From Vreelandella piezotolerans (GTDB lineage: Bacteria; Pseudomonadota; Gammaproteobacteria; Pseudomonadales; Halomonadaceae), in contig NZ_CP048602.1 in NCBI RefSeq assembly GCF_012427705.1, positions 2,976,001 to 3,040,000 of the forward strand: 64,000 bases of DNA, written 5' to 3'. The position numbers were made by a program, and so were the translations under genes. Position 1 is the first letter of the stretch; each line of letters begins with the position of its first letter. Positions 26,869 to 36,697 of the stretch are shown here, piece after piece. The notes beneath the pieces were generated by a model, which searched no databases, was not told the origin of the DNA, and worked only from the letters and a program-made list of their open reading frames with translations.

Positions 26869-28917
26869 ATGGCGAAAGACAACCCCGTCCTCCCCTCCCG
26901 AGACCGCTTGAACCCCGTGGTTTTCCACGGCAGTGTCGCGGGTATTCTCGTGTTCTTGATCATGACGATGCTGTTCACCGAGCAAGCAGGCGCCTTCTTC
27001 GATGCAGGTCTCGCCTGGGTGAGCGAAACCTTTGGCTGGTACTACATGTTGGCCATCGTGGCGTACCTGGTGTTCGTCATCCTCATTGGCATGTCCCGTT
27101 ACGGCAGCATTCGCCTAGGACCCGACCACTCACGGCCCGAGTTCTCGTTACTCTCCTGGTCGGCCATGCTGTTTGCCGCAGGTATCGGCATTGACCTCTT
27201 GTTTTTCAGCGTTGCCGAGCCGGTCGCCCACTATTTGGCGCCGCCCGATTTAACTCCTGAAAGCCAAGAGGCCATGCGTAACGCCGTCGTTCAAACCTAT
27301 CTGCACTGGGGGCTCTCCGGTTGGGGGCTGTACGTGCTGATGGGTATGGCACTGGCCTACTTCAGCTACCGCCACCGTTTGCCGCTGGCGATTCGTAGTG
27401 CGCTCTATCCGCTGCTGGGCAAGCGCATTCACGGCCCAATTGGCAACGCCGTGGATATCACCGCCGTGATCTCGACCGTATTCGGGATCGCCACCAGCTT
27501 GGGTATTGGGGTGATCCAGCTCAACTACGGCTTGAATTATATGTTCGACGTGCCGGAAACCTTGACGGTTCAGGTCATCTTGATCGTCCTGGTGGTCGTG
27601 CTTGCCACGATCTCGGTGGTGACGGGTGTCGAGAAAGGCATCCGCCGCCTCTCCGAGTTCAACATGCTGCTGGCTCTGGCGCTGATGCTGTTCGTTCTTT
27701 TCTCCGGTGACACCCTGGTGCTGCTGGATAAAGTGGTCAACAACGCTGGCGACTACCTCTCAGGCTTCGTTGCTGCCAGCTTCGATACTTACGCCTTTGC
27801 CGATGAAGGTGCCCAAGAGTGGAAAATGTGGTGGACCATCTTCTTCTGGGGCTGGTGGATCGCCTGGACGCCTTTCGTCGGGCTGTTTCTGGCGCGCATC
27901 TCCCGCGGCCGTACCATTCGCCAATTCGTGGCTGGCGCCCTGTTCATTCCGCTCTCGTTCATGATGGTATGGATGTCCATTTTCGGTAACAGCGGTATCG
28001 AACTGGTGGCCAACCAAGGCGTTGCCGAACTGGGCGAGCAGGCCTTGAATTCGCCACAGACCACGCTCTATACGCTGTTGGAGTACTACCCCTACGTGGG
28101 CATCACCGCTGCGGTCGTGACCGTTCTGGGGATCGTATTCTTCATTACCTCGGCGGATTCGGGTGCGCTGGTGCTGGCCAACTTCACCTCGATCTTGAGC
28201 GACGTGAACCACGACGCACCGGTGAAACTGCGTATTTTCTGGTCGGCCGTGATTGGCCTGATCACCGTCGCGCTGTTGATGGCTGGCGGGCTGAACGCGC
28301 TGCAAAGCGCCGTGGTGATCACCGCACTGCCGTTCTCGGTGGTGATCTTCGCCATCATGGTGGGGACTTACAAAGCGCTGAAGCTGGAAGGCAGCAAAGC
28401 CGACGCCCGCCGCATGATTGCGGGCAGCGCGCCCGGCGGCGACTGGCGCGAGCGCCTGGACCGCGCGCTGGACACTTCCAACCGTGCAGGTGCCGCCGCC
28501 ACCATCGAGCACTCGATTCGTCCGGCGATGACACAGTTTGCCCAGGAGCTCGAGAGCCGGGGCCAGACGGCCAACGTCACCGAAGAACAGGTCGAGGGGG
28601 AATCACTGCCCACGCTGACGCTGCAGGTCGACCTTGGCGACGCGACAAGCTTCGTCTATCAAGTTTGCCCGCACCGCATGCGCACACCGAGCTTCATCCC
28701 CGCAGACGATGACTTCTACGTGCGTTTGGATGTGTACCTTGCCGAGGGTGGTCTGGAAAAAGACCTCAACGGCTACACCCGGGGTCAAGTGATTGGAGAC
28801 CTGGTGGCAGAGTACGAACGTCACCTACACTTCCTCACCCTGGCGGGCCAGCAAATGGGCCATGTGCAGGCTATGCCAGGCACCATCGGCGAACCGCCGG
28901 AGGATGCTCAGATGTAA
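26869..28917 (+). CDS. betT: BCCT-family choline/betaine transporter, BetT-like
   Basis: The 682-residue protein has twelve membrane segments in its first 500 residues and a long cytoplasmic C-terminal domain of about 170 residues, as in E. coli BetT (677 residues). BCCT motifs are clear: the tryptophan-rich segment MWWTIFFWGWWIAWTPFVGL near residue 320 and the glycine-containing TM3 segment IGVIQLNYGLNYMF. BetT imports choline, a precursor of glycine betaine; the C-terminal domain senses osmotic state. The ATG follows AGGAG. It stands alone between a BetI-like operator and a terminator. Glycine betaine or another quaternary amine is the alternative substrate. Confidence 0.88.
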   Translation: MAKDNPVLPSRDRLNPVVFHGSVAGILVFLIMTMLFTEQAGAFFDAGLAWVSETFGWYYMLAIVAYLVFVILIGMSRYGSIRLGPDHSRPEFSLLSWSAMLFAAGIGIDLLFFSVAEPVAHYLAPPDLTPESQEAMRNAVVQTYLHWGLSGWGLYVLMGMALAYFSYRHRLPLAIRSALYPLLGKRIHGPIGNAVDITAVISTVFGIATSLGIGVIQLNYGLNYMFDVPETLTVQVILIVLVVVLATISVVTGVEKGIRRLSEFNMLLALALMLFVLFSGDTLVLLDKVVNNAGDYLSGFVAASFDTYAFADEGAQEWKMWWTIFFWGWWIAWTPFVGLFLARISRGRTIRQFVAGALFIPLSFMMVWMSIFGNSGIELVANQGVAELGEQALNSPQTTLYTLLEYYPYVGITAAVVTVLGIVFFITSADSGALVLANFTSILSDVNHDAPVKLRIFWSAVIGLITVALLMAGGLNALQSAVVITALPFSVVIFAIMVGTYKALKLEGSKADARRMIAGSAPGGDWRERLDRALDTSNRAGAAATIEHSIRPAMTQFAQELESRGQTANVTEEQVEGESLPTLTLQVDLGDATSFVYQVCPHRMRTPSFIPADDDFYVRLDVYLAEGGLEKDLNGYTRGQVIGDLVAEYERHLHFLTLAGQQMGHVQAMPGTIGEPPEDAQM

Positions 28918-28935
28918 TGGCATTCGCTCAATAAG

Positions 28936-28964
28936 AAACCCCGGTCATATCGACCGGGGTTTTG
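28936..28964. terminator. Bidirectional intrinsic terminator between betT and the aldehyde dehydrogenase gene
   Basis: AAACCCCGGTC pairs perfectly with GACCGGGGTTT (11 bases) around a five-base loop. The stem ends in A and T runs, so it can serve both convergent genes. Confidence 0.9.
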
Positions 28965-28985
28965 TGCTTTACGTACTCGCGCGGC

Positions 28986-30506
28986 TTAGAAGAAGCCCAG
29001 CGGATTGATGTCGTAACTGACCAGCAGGTTCTTGGTTTGTTGGTAGTGCTCGAGCGCTACCTTGTGGGTTTCGCGGCCAACGCCGGATTTCTTGTAGCCC
29101 CCAAAGGCTGCGTGGGCGGGATACTGATGGTAGCAGTTAGTCCATACGCGGCCCGCTTGAATGCCACGCCCCATGCGGAAGGCGACGTTGATATCGCGGC
29201 TCCACACGCCAGCCCCCAAGCCAAACTCGGTATCGTTGGCAATCGCCAGCGCTTCTTCTTCGTCCTTGAAGGTGGTCACCGCCACCACCGGACCAAAAAT
29301 CTCCTCTTGGAACACGCGCATCTGATTATTGCCTTTCAACAGCGTCGGCTGAATGTAGTAACCGCTATTGATGCTGTCATCCAACGTCTCTTTATTGCCC
29401 CCAGTGAGGAATTCGGCGCCCTCGTCACGGGCGATATCCATGTACGACATGATCTTGTCGAACTGCTCTTGGGAAGCCTGCGCACCTACCTGCACATCGG
29501 TATCCAGCGGGTTCCCACGCTTGATGGTCTTGGTACGCTCGATGACCTTTGCCATGAACTCGTCGTACATGCTCTCTTGAATCAGCGCACGCGATGGGCA
29601 GGTACACACTTCGCCCTGGTTGAAGAACGCCAGTACCAGCCCTTCGACCGCTTTGTCGATGAAGGTCGGCTCGGCGTTCATGATATCGGCGAAGTAGATA
29701 TTGGGGGACTTACCGCCCAGCTCGACGGTAGAGGGAATGATGTTCTCTGCTGCGCATTTCAGAATGTGTGAGCCCACGGGCGTCGAGCCGGTGAAGGCAA
29801 TCTTGGCAATGCGCTTACTGGTGGCCAGCGCCTGACCGGCTTCTGCGCCGAAGCCGTTGACGATATTGAGTACGCCAGGCGGCAGCAGGTCGCCAATCAA
29901 CTCGACCACTTTCAAAATGGAAGCAGGCGTCTGCTCGGCGGGCTTGAGAACGACACAGTTACCTGCCGCTAGCGCCGGGCCTAGCTTCCAGGCCGCCATG
30001 AGAATCGGGAAGTTCCAGGGGATGATTTGCCCCACCACGCCCAGCGGCTCGTGGAAATGGTACGCCACGGTATTGGCGTCGATATCGGCCGCGGTCCCCT
30101 CTTGGGAGCGCAGGCAGCCAGCGAAGTAGCGGAAGTGGTCGACCGCCAGTGGGATGTCCGCATTGAGGGTTTCACGCACAGCTTTGCCGTTGTCCCACGT
30201 TTCGGCCACGGCCAGCATTTCGAGATTTTGCTCGAGGCGGTCGGCGATTTTGAGCAGGATATTGCTGCGCTCTTGCACCGACGTTTTGCCCCAGGCCGGG
30301 GCGGCTTTGTGGGCAGCATCCAACGCTTTTTCGATGTCTTCCGCGCTGGAGCGGGGAATTTCACAGAACACTTTGCCATTGACTGGGCTAACGTTGTCGA
30401 AATACTGACCGTTCACGGGGGGAACGAATTCGCCGCCGATGTAGTTGCCGTAGCGCTTTTCGAACGATACAACCGAGCCCGCTTCACCTGGGTTGGCGTA
30501 GATCAT
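28986..30506 (-). CDS. exaC: NAD-dependent aldehyde dehydrogenase, ExaC/AldB type
   Basis: From the ATG at 30506, preceded by AGGAG, the product has 506 residues. Active-site features are present: Glu in [11 protein letters not shown], the nucleophile Cys in [17 protein letters not shown], and [20 protein letters not shown] for cofactor binding. The ending INPLGFF is characteristic of the acetaldehyde dehydrogenases AldB/ExaC. It oxidises acetaldehyde to acetate, also other short aldehydes. In Pseudomonas, exaC belongs to the ethanol-oxidation regulon controlled by ErbR/AgmR, and a similar LuxR-type regulator is encoded divergently here. No PQQ-dependent alcohol dehydrogenase (exaA) is in the window. 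Confidence 0.88.
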   Translation of the reverse strand: MIYANPGEAGSVVSFEKRYGNYIGGEFVPPVNGQYFDNVSPVNGKVFCEIPRSSAEDIEKALDAAHKAAPAWGKTSVQERSNILLKIADRLEQNLEMLAVAETWDNGKAVRETLNADIPLAVDHFRYFAGCLRSQEGTAADIDANTVAYHFHEPLGVVGQIIPWNFPILMAAWKLGPALAAGNCVVLKPAEQTPASILKVVELIGDLLPPGVLNIVNGFGAEAGQALATSKRIAKIAFTGSTPVGSHILKCAAENIIPSTVELGGKSPNIYFADIMNAEPTFIDKAVEGLVLAFFNQGEVCTCPSRALIQESMYDEFMAKVIERTKTIKRGNPLDTDVQVGAQASQEQFDKIMSYMDIARDEGAEFLTGGNKETLDDSINSGYYIQPTLLKGNNQMRVFQEEIFGPVVAVTTFKDEEEALAIANDTEFGLGAGVWSRDINVAFRMGRGIQAGRVWTNCYHQYPAHAAFGGYKKSGVGRETHKVALEHYQQTKNLLVSYDINPLGFF

Positions 30507-30623
30507 GGTACTGCTCCTGGGTATTATGATTGTTAAAAGGTGCCTACCCAGTGTTGGCCACTTGCGCCGATCACGATATAGCCCGATGGCAGGACGCACC
30601 CTCATTCCTTGGTAGGAGACGCC

Positions 30624-31304
30624 ATGTACTCGCTGTTAGTGGCAGATGACCATCCGCTGTTTCGCGATGCGCTGCAGGCAGTGATCGTCAGCGGCTTCAC
30701 CGATACGCAGCTGTTCGAGGCCGATAGCCTCGCCGCGGCCATGGCACGTATCGATACACAAGAAGGGTTGGATCTGCTGCTGCTGGATTTGAGCCTGCCG
30801 GATGCCGATGGGCTGGAGGGGTTGAAAACCCTACGCGAGACCTTCCCCTGGCTGCCGGTGGCCATCGTCTCGGCGCATCAAGAGCGCCAGCTCGTGCTCG
30901 ATGCCATTACGCTCGGTGCCGTGGGCTACATCCCTAAATCGACCCCGCGCGCGCAGCTGCTGGCTGCTCTGCAGCAAATTCTTCAGGGACAGCTCTACTT
31001 ACCCGCTGATATCATGCGCCGACCTCCCCCTCCGTCACGCGCGGCCTCGGTCGCTTCCCCTTCGACTACTCCGACAAGCAGGCTGACGCGGCTCACGGAG
31101 AAGCAGTTAGACGTGTTGAGCTGTATGAGTCAGGGCATGTCCAACAAACAGATCGCCCGGGAACTGAACATTGCCGAAACCACGGTCAAAACCCATGTAT
31201 CGGCGATTTTGCGTAAGCTCGGCGCGAGCAGCCGAGTGCACGCCATTGTCATGGCGGGTGAGGAAGATTTGAGCGGCTATTTAGCCAAACGCCCGGCGCG
31301 CTAG
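30624..31304 (+). CDS. NarL/LuxR-type response regulator, ErbR/AgmR-like
   Basis: The ATG at 30624 follows TAGGAG. The 226-residue product has a receiver domain ([18 protein letters not shown] near the start, phospho-acceptor Asp in [13 protein letters not shown], Lys in [12 protein letters not shown]). A proline/serine-rich linker leads to a LuxR helix-turn-helix ([36 protein letters not shown]). It is divergent from the aldehyde dehydrogenase gene. It is convergent with the NahK-like kinase and overlaps it by four bases. In Pseudomonas aeruginosa the regulator ErbR (AgmR) lies beside nosP-nahK and controls ethanol oxidation. That synteny supports the call; the symbol is not assigned firmly. 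Confidence 0.85.
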   Translation: MYSLLVADDHPLFRDALQAVIVSGFTDTQLFEADSLAAAMARIDTQEGLDLLLLDLSLPDADGLEGLKTLRETFPWLPVAIVSAHQERQLVLDAITLGAVGYIPKSTPRAQLLAALQQILQGQLYLPADIMRRPPPPSRAASVASPSTTPTSRLTRLTEKQLDVLSCMSQGMSNKQIARELNIAETTVKTHVSAILRKLGASSRVHAIVMAGEEDLSGYLAKRPAR

Positions 31305-32671
31305 CCGTTCTCTAACAGCGTGCCCAGCAGCATTTTGAGGCGCAGCGGCTTGAGCGGTTTCAACAGGCAGTGGATGCCCGCTTCGCGGGTGGCCCGCTTT
31401 ACGGCGGCTTCGTGATTGGCCGTAATGACCACGGCCGCTAATCCGGGATAGCGGCGGCGCAGCCTGGCGGCGAGATCGATACCGTTCTCACGATGCTCGC
31501 CGAGGTGGTAATCCACCAACAGCACGGCCGGACGTTCACCGTCGCTGGCCGCTTCCAACGCGCTCACCGTCGCAGCCGCTCGTACCCGGCATCCCCAACC
31601 GCCCAAGAGCGCCTGCATACCTTCGGTAATGGCCGGATCATCGTCCACCACCCACACGACGCACCCCTGCAAGGGATCGACATCCCACTCGATGGACGTT
31701 CGCGGCTGGGCAGCTTGGTCCTTGCCGATATCGGCATAGGGCACCAAAATCGAGAACAGAGAGCCGTGTCCCAACTGAGAGGCCAACCGAACAGGATGGC
31801 CCAGCATCGTGCTAATGCGGTCCACGATGGCCAACCCCAATCCCAGCCCGCGAATCTGGTTCGCCTGAGGATGACTGGCGCGGCGAAACTCCAGAAATAT
31901 CGCTTGACGCTGCGGTTCTGGAATTCCTGGCCCCGTATCACCCACCATGATCTCCAACCCCTCACGGCGACGGCGGCAGCCTAATAGCAAATGGCCATGC
32001 TCGGTGTAGCGAACCGCGTTGCTGAGAAAATTGCGAACCACCCGCGCCAATAGCGCCAAGTCCGACTCCACCCATGCCTGAGAAGGTACGTAGTGGAGAG
32101 TTAGCCCGCGCACCCCGGCGACTTGGCGATACTCCTCGGCCAGCGCATCCAACAGCGTGCTAACGGCAAAGGGTGCTTTATCAGCGTGGAGCACACCGGC
32201 GTCCAGGCGGGAGATGTCCACCAGCGTTCCCAACAGCCCTTCGACATCTTTCAGCGACCGGCCAATATGGCCGACCAGTGCTTGGGACGCTGCCGGAAGC
32301 GCATGGGCTTCCAGGGCACTGGCAAACAGTCGAGCCGCGTTGAGCGGCTGAAGCAGGTCATGACTGACGGCTGCCAGAAATTTGGTTTTCGATGCGTTGG
32401 CCGCCTGGGCGTCGGCATTGGCGGCCAGCAGCCGGCCGTTGACCTGGCTTAGTTCATCCAACGTGCGGTGCAGCGCGTCGGTGCGCTCGCGCACCTGCTC
32501 GGCCAACAGCACCGAGCGCTCGAAGGCCGCATAGGGCGCCCCGTTAGAAGTACCGCCGGACTCCACGCGCTCCATGAGCGCTGCACACACTTTGCGCAGG
32601 CGCTGATTCTCTTCACGCAGGGCCGCCACGTCGTTCGACGACGGCGCATCAGAGAGCTGGAAGAGTGCCAA
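31301..32671 (-). CDS. nahK: Hybrid histidine kinase, NahK (NosP-associated)-like
   Basis: The 456-residue soluble protein begins with a coiled coil (VAALREENQRLRKVCAALME and LLAEQVRERTDALHRTLDEL, about 15-85). The H-box AAVSHDLLQPLNAARLFAS follows near residue 105, then the ATPase domain (N-box VVRNFLSNAVRYTEHG, G boxes VGDTGPGIPEPQ and GLGLGLAIVDRI) and a C-terminal receiver (VVWVVDDDPAITEGMQALL, Asp in LLVDYHLGEHRENG). The HDLLQPLNAARLF form of the H-box is typical of NahK/ErcS'. The PAS domain of P. aeruginosa NahK is not evident. The start overlaps the FIST gene by 23 bases, matching the nosP-nahK pairing. Confidence 0.82.
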   Translation of the reverse strand: MALFQLSDAPSSNDVAALREENQRLRKVCAALMERVESGGTSNGAPYAAFERSVLLAEQVRERTDALHRTLDELSQVNGRLLAANADAQAANASKTKFLAAVSHDLLQPLNAARLFASALEAHALPAASQALVGHIGRSLKDVEGLLGTLVDISRLDAGVLHADKAPFAVSTLLDALAEEYRQVAGVRGLTLHYVPSQAWVESDLALLARVVRNFLSNAVRYTEHGHLLLGCRRRREGLEIMVGDTGPGIPEPQRQAIFLEFRRASHPQANQIRGLGLGLAIVDRISTMLGHPVRLASQLGHGSLFSILVPYADIGKDQAAQPRTSIEWDVDPLQGCVVWVVDDDPAITEGMQALLGGWGCRVRAAATVSALEAASDGERPAVLLVDYHLGEHRENGIDLAARLRRRYPGLAAVVITANHEAAVKRATREAGIHCLLKPLKPLRLKMLLGTLLENG

Positions 32672-33806
32672 AGGCCACCCCCGTAAAGGTTTGATTCACA
32701 TGCATCCCGTGGTGCTGCTCGCCGTAAGTATTGAAACCGATCACTCTTGCCTGGCGCAGTAGTGCGGAGGCTCGATCGAGTTGTTCCATCGACTCCAGAG
32801 CCATTCGCCGCAAAAAGCAGTCACAGCCGATGATCGCTGCGGGTTCGCCGAGGCGCTCTTCCACGTCCTGCAGCATACGAGCCAAATCTTCCAATAGCGG
32901 CGTGGGTTGCATGGCGGTCAGCACAATGCCGTTTTCCACCGCGCAATAGAAGCTGAGACTACCGTCGTCGTTGACCCGCTGAATCGAGCGAATATAGTGC
33001 TGCCCACCTAAATGCACCGCCAGCGGATGCTGGGCAAAGACCGCAGGCGTCAGTGCTTCCACCGGGCATCCTACGAGGGAAGCATACAACTCGGCAGCCG
33101 ACAGGCCATTGAGTTCCAGCACCCGGCGGCGCTCTCGGTCGACAGCGGTGACTACGAGCTTATGCGCCAGCGGCTCTAGGTGATGGGTAGAGAAGACGTC
33201 GAACGGCAGCCGCGTATTGATCATGACCACCACGGCCGCCCGAGTATGGAAGCGACCCTCAGCATACACATGGGTGTGGGTGAGGTGGTTGTCGTCCCCG
33301 GCGGAGCCGCCAAAACTTGGAATGCGCCCAAGCGCGGCATCCAGCGTTGCCAGCACCTGCTCTTCACGGCTGGAAAGCCCATCCAGCAATGTCAGAGCAA
33401 AGCTATGCTCATTGACCGGCGCCACGGCTTGCCGACGACAGCGCTCCAGTAGCCCATCGACCAGCGGTTGAGCGGTGGGCAAATCAAAGTGTTCGAGGTC
33501 ATCGATCAGCGCGGTTTCGACGGCAAACAAGCGCCTATCGAAACAGATGGCGACAATAGAGCCGCGATCGTAGCCATCGGGCGTCAGCTCACCCGCCGTC
33601 GTGCAGCCACTGACTGGAAGCTCGCCAAACGCCTGACAAAGCGCGTCCGCTAGCTGCGACAGCGGATATTCAGCGCTACAAAAGAACAGCACGAAACCGG
33701 CGTGCTCGTGACACAGCGCGAGAGCCAGCGCATGGGCAGCATCCTGAGGGTTGGGCTCACGGCTCGCGGCCGCGCTCAAACCATGATTAGTGAAGCGGGT
33801 GGTCAC
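32649..33806 (-). CDS. nosP: FIST-domain protein, NosP-like nitric oxide sensor
   Basis: From the GTG at 33806 the product has 385 residues. It has FIST N (about 1-200: [59 protein letters not shown]) and FIST C (about 205-375: [50 protein letters not shown]). NosP proteins are FIST-domain haemoproteins that bind nitric oxide and inhibit a kinase encoded beside them. The neighbouring NahK-like gene is the reason for the call; haem binding is not visible in sequence. The start is chosen for the GGAG upstream; ATG at 33830 and 33863 are alternatives. It overlaps the upstream hybrid kinase gene by 20 bases. Confidence 0.78.
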   Translation of the reverse strand: MTTRFTNHGLSAAASREPNPQDAAHALALALCHEHAGFVLFFCSAEYPLSQLADALCQAFGELPVSGCTTAGELTPDGYDRGSIVAICFDRRLFAVETALIDDLEHFDLPTAQPLVDGLLERCRRQAVAPVNEHSFALTLLDGLSSREEQVLATLDAALGRIPSFGGSAGDDNHLTHTHVYAEGRFHTRAAVVVMINTRLPFDVFSTHHLEPLAHKLVVTAVDRERRRVLELNGLSAAELYASLVGCPVEALTPAVFAQHPLAVHLGGQHYIRSIQRVNDDGSLSFYCAVENGIVLTAMQPTPLLEDLARMLQDVEERLGEPAAIIGCDCFLRRMALESMEQLDRASALLRQARVIGFNTYGEQHHGMHVNQTFTGVAFGTLPAL

Positions 33807-36030
33807 GACGCCATTTCTCCAGCGCGGCATAAGTTCGTGCAGCGCAGTGACGCAGCGTGTCAAAACACGCTGTTAGCGGCTCGAGCGATGCCTCGTCAAG
33901 CGCAGCCATGCTCTCCAACCGCTTGGCTTGCGCAGCCAACTGCTCTGCGCCCATGCTCACTGACTCGCCCCGCAGTTGATGCGCTAGCCGCTCGACCTGA
34001 CGCCAGTGGTCACGACTCGACGTGCTCCCGGCAGCAAAGTAGCCAGAAAGCTGCGCAATGTAGTCACTCGCCTGCTGATGATAGAGCACTGCCAGTTGAT
34101 CGACACTATCAGCCCCCAGCGAGCCGACGAGGGTGGCCAACGTCGTTTCATTGAGTAGGGCCGCGTCACCTCCTTCCTCACGCAACGCAGAAGGGATCGG
34201 CATCATCGGTGTTGGTGTCGTTGATAGCTGCAGCGCCAACACGTTGCCAAGCGCCAACAGCGAGAGCGGCTTGGTGATGTAGTCATTCATACCCGCAGCG
34301 AGGCAGCGGCGACGATCATCCTCTGCCCCCCCTGCGGTCATGGCCACGATGGGCACCTCGCTGCACCAGCCGCCCATTTCACGCAATCGCTGAGTCACCG
34401 TCACGCCGTCGATATCAGGAAGCTGTATGTCCATGAAAATAAGATGTACCTGCTGGCGTCGTACCATGGCAAGGGCTTCGCGGCCGTTTTCTGCGCACAC
34501 CACCTCGCAACCAAGTCGCGACAAAAGTCCCACCGCGACTTTGCGATTGACCGCATTGTCCTCGACCAGCAGCAACGAGGTGCCGTCAAAATCTCGCGCT
34601 GGCTCAACGGGCAGGGGGGAGCTGACAGGAGAAGCCTCGACTAACGGCAGTTCGCACCAAAACGTACTGCCTTGACCCGGCGTGCTGTCGACACCCAGAC
34701 GTCCCTGCATGGCTTCGCTCAGCCGTTTACAGATTGCCAATCCCAAGCCGGTGCCGCCGTAGCGGCGTGCGACGCTCTCATCCGCCTGCTGAAAGGGTTC
34801 GAAGAGCGTCTCTTGCTGTTCACTGTTCAGACCACAACCGGTATCGCTGATATCAAAGAGCAAATGCTCGACGGTCGAGGAGACGCGTACCGAGACGCTG
34901 CCGTAGTCAGTGAATTTGATCGCATTAGCAATGAGATTGAGCAGTATCTGTCGCAGACGCCCCGCATCGATCATGACCCATGCTGGCACGAGTGGGTCCA
35001 CATGAAGCGATAGTTGCAGCCCTTTTGCTTGCGCTCTTGGCTCGAATAGCGCCATGACACCTTCGACTAGCGGCGTCAGCGCCGTAGGCGACGTCTCCAG
35101 GGTCAAATGGCCGGCCTCGATTTTAGAAAAATCGAGGATCTCATTGATCATTGCCAGTAACTGATTGGCACTATCGTGAATAGTGCGAGCATAGTCTTCG
35201 ACCTGGGCGGGGCTGGCGGGCTCGCGCAGCAGCTCGCTCATGCCAATCACACCATTGAGCGGCGTACGAATTTCGTGACTGACCATGGCGAGAAAGTCTG
35301 ACTTTGCATGATTGGCCGCTTGGGCCTGCTTCGCTGTGACCTGGAGCTGTTTACTGAGCTGCTCTTGTTCTCGACGCGCCGCTGCGCTTTCGCGCATTTC
35401 ACGTACCAAAAAGACGATGACCGTCAACACGGCAAAGCTGATTCCAATCAGCAGCGAAATGAGCAGCTTATAGAGCGTACTTAGCAGCGCCCTCTCTTCG
35501 GTGGCGGATTCCGCTAGATAACCGTTGATCGCAATCACCAAGCGCTCGGTCAAACGGGTAAGCGATTGAAGCTCGCTCTCCAAGGCCGTGACGGGCAGCC
35601 GATCCATCTCCTCGTGGGGTTCGAACATGGGATCGAGGGTGTCGAGCTGCTGCTGAATCTGATCCAACAGCTCGCTCGCTGCACTGATACTTTGCAATAG
35701 CGAACTAACCTCTCCCTCTCGCAGCAGGGTGATCCGGCTATAGAGCAATTCGAAGCGAAGATTGAGGGCATCCTGGGCGGCAGGCGATAGGGGGCCCCGC
35801 GTGTCGGCCAACAAATGATTGAGCAATTGCACGGCATCGCGGTCGAGTTTATAGACCACCCAGGCGGTGTCCTCTCGCAAACTCTGCGTCAAATTATCCT
35901 GCCGCCATGCCGAAAGGCCAGCCACCACCAACGCAGCCGCAAACAGCAGTACGGTGATGATCGCTACCAGCTTGAGGCGGCGCGGGTAGCGTAGCAGGCG
36001 GGGTGCCCGAGCGGACTCACTAACGGACAT
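33787..36030 (-). CDS. Membrane hybrid histidine kinase with receiver and HPt domains
   Basis: The 747-residue protein has two membrane segments (about 20-40 and 187-210) enclosing a helical periplasmic sensor of about 145 residues. The H-box [19 protein letters not shown] (His near 252) is followed by an ATPase domain ([33 protein letters not shown]). A receiver has Asp in [14 protein letters not shown], and a C-terminal HPt domain has His in [17 protein letters not shown] near residue 707. The HPt motif has Arg where Lys is usual. It is a complete phosphorelay chain except for the output regulator. It overlaps both neighbouring genes by 11-20 bases, so it is co-translated with the NosP-like and NahK-like proteins. 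The sensed signal is unknown. Confidence 0.85.
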   Translation of the reverse strand: MSVSESARAPRLLRYPRRLKLVAIITVLLFAAALVVAGLSAWRQDNLTQSLREDTAWVVYKLDRDAVQLLNHLLADTRGPLSPAAQDALNLRFELLYSRITLLREGEVSSLLQSISAASELLDQIQQQLDTLDPMFEPHEEMDRLPVTALESELQSLTRLTERLVIAINGYLAESATEERALLSTLYKLLISLLIGISFAVLTVIVFLVREMRESAAARREQEQLSKQLQVTAKQAQAANHAKSDFLAMVSHEIRTPLNGVIGMSELLREPASPAQVEDYARTIHDSANQLLAMINEILDFSKIEAGHLTLETSPTALTPLVEGVMALFEPRAQAKGLQLSLHVDPLVPAWVMIDAGRLRQILLNLIANAIKFTDYGSVSVRVSSTVEHLLFDISDTGCGLNSEQQETLFEPFQQADESVARRYGGTGLGLAICKRLSEAMQGRLGVDSTPGQGSTFWCELPLVEASPVSSPLPVEPARDFDGTSLLLVEDNAVNRKVAVGLLSRLGCEVVCAENGREALAMVRRQQVHLIFMDIQLPDIDGVTVTQRLREMGGWCSEVPIVAMTAGGAEDDRRRCLAAGMNDYITKPLSLLALGNVLALQLSTTPTPMMPIPSALREEGGDAALLNETTLATLVGSLGADSVDQLAVLYHQQASDYIAQLSGYFAAGSTSSRDHWRQVERLAHQLRGESVSMGAEQLAAQAKRLESMAALDEASLEPLTACFDTLRHCAARTYAALEKWRRDHPLH

Positions 36031-36547
36031 TGATGTGCATGACCTGCCATACGGCCCTGAAACGCATACGCTCGCTCAACAGCGCCTCATCATGGTCGAA
36101 TGGATATAGCACCCATAGTGGGCCATATTCGCGGATAGGAATGGCCTGCCCGTCCCGCTCTAGTGCCAAAATAACGTCGTAGTCGTAAAAATCCTCAATA
36201 GGAATTTCGGCCTCATAACCGTTCAAGGCCGCTACGTTAATGGTGTTGCCTTCGGCCCCTACATGCTCGAGCAGCGTGCGCATCAGCGGGCCGCGGTAGT
36301 GGCTCGCTCCCTCGGTCCACGGTGTACCGGTCGTAAAAGCGTGCTGCGGCAGCGCGCCCAACATCTCACGGTCAAAATGGGCCTCTTCCTCGACGTTGGC
36401 TGCCGTTACTTCACCATCTATTTTGAGGATGACGGGCCCATCAGGAGCGGCCAATTTATCCACGTCTGCCTCAGCCGCGTCCGCTAGCCCCGTATGGGGA
36501 ATGCTGAACGCCAGCATAGTCCACCCCAATAACAACGCTTTCACCAT
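36020..36547 (-). CDS. Small periplasmic protein, possibly molybdopterin-oxidoreductase-domain-like
   Basis: The ATG at 36547 follows GAGGAG. The 175-residue product has a signal peptide (about residues 1-24). The mature part includes [60 protein letters not shown] and [10 protein letters not shown]. These resemble the small Oxidored_molyb-related periplasmic proteins (COG3915 type) that often precede sensor kinase genes. The cofactor-binding Cys of true sulfite-oxidase-type enzymes is absent, so it is more likely a ligand-binding or structural fold than an enzyme. The stop overlaps the hybrid kinase start by 11 bases, suggesting it is a sensory partner of that kinase. Confidence 0.65.
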   Translation of the reverse strand: MVKALLLGWTMLAFSIPHTGLADAAEADVDKLAAPDGPVILKIDGEVTAANVEEEAHFDREMLGALPQHAFTTGTPWTEGASHYRGPLMRTLLEHVGAEGNTINVAALNGYEAEIPIEDFYDYDVILALERDGQAIPIREYGPLWVLYPFDHDEALLSERMRFRAVWQVMHINVR

Positions 36548-36601
36548 CGACTCCTCGTATCGCAGTGCCTGAACGACGCAGCAGCGGCCGCTCCAGGCAA
36601 T

Positions 36602-36633
36602 AAAAAAGAGATGGCGTTAGGGTACGCCATCTC
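36602..36633 (-). terminator. Intrinsic terminator after the DUF2189 gene
   Basis: GAGATGGCGT pairs perfectly with ACGCCATCTC around a six-base loop, followed on the minus strand by six T. It separates the DUF2189 gene from the kinase cluster downstream. Confidence 0.88.
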
Positions 36634-36697
36634 GTTTCATTGGTCAGTCGAATGTCGACTTTTTTACTTAGCGATGAGAAATGTAGCGGAGATGTCG

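Noticed and set aside
27760..28512. 250-codon minus-strand frame opposite betT
   Set aside because: Antisense shadow; no start context and no domain.
28962..29771. 269-codon plus-strand frame opposite the aldehyde dehydrogenase
   Set aside because: Antisense shadow that begins in the terminator hairpin region.
35990..36012. Short tRNA-like stretch GGGTGCCCGAGCGG
   Set aside because: It resembles part of a leucine/serine tRNA D-arm, but no acceptor or anticodon arm follows and it lies inside the hybrid kinase gene.
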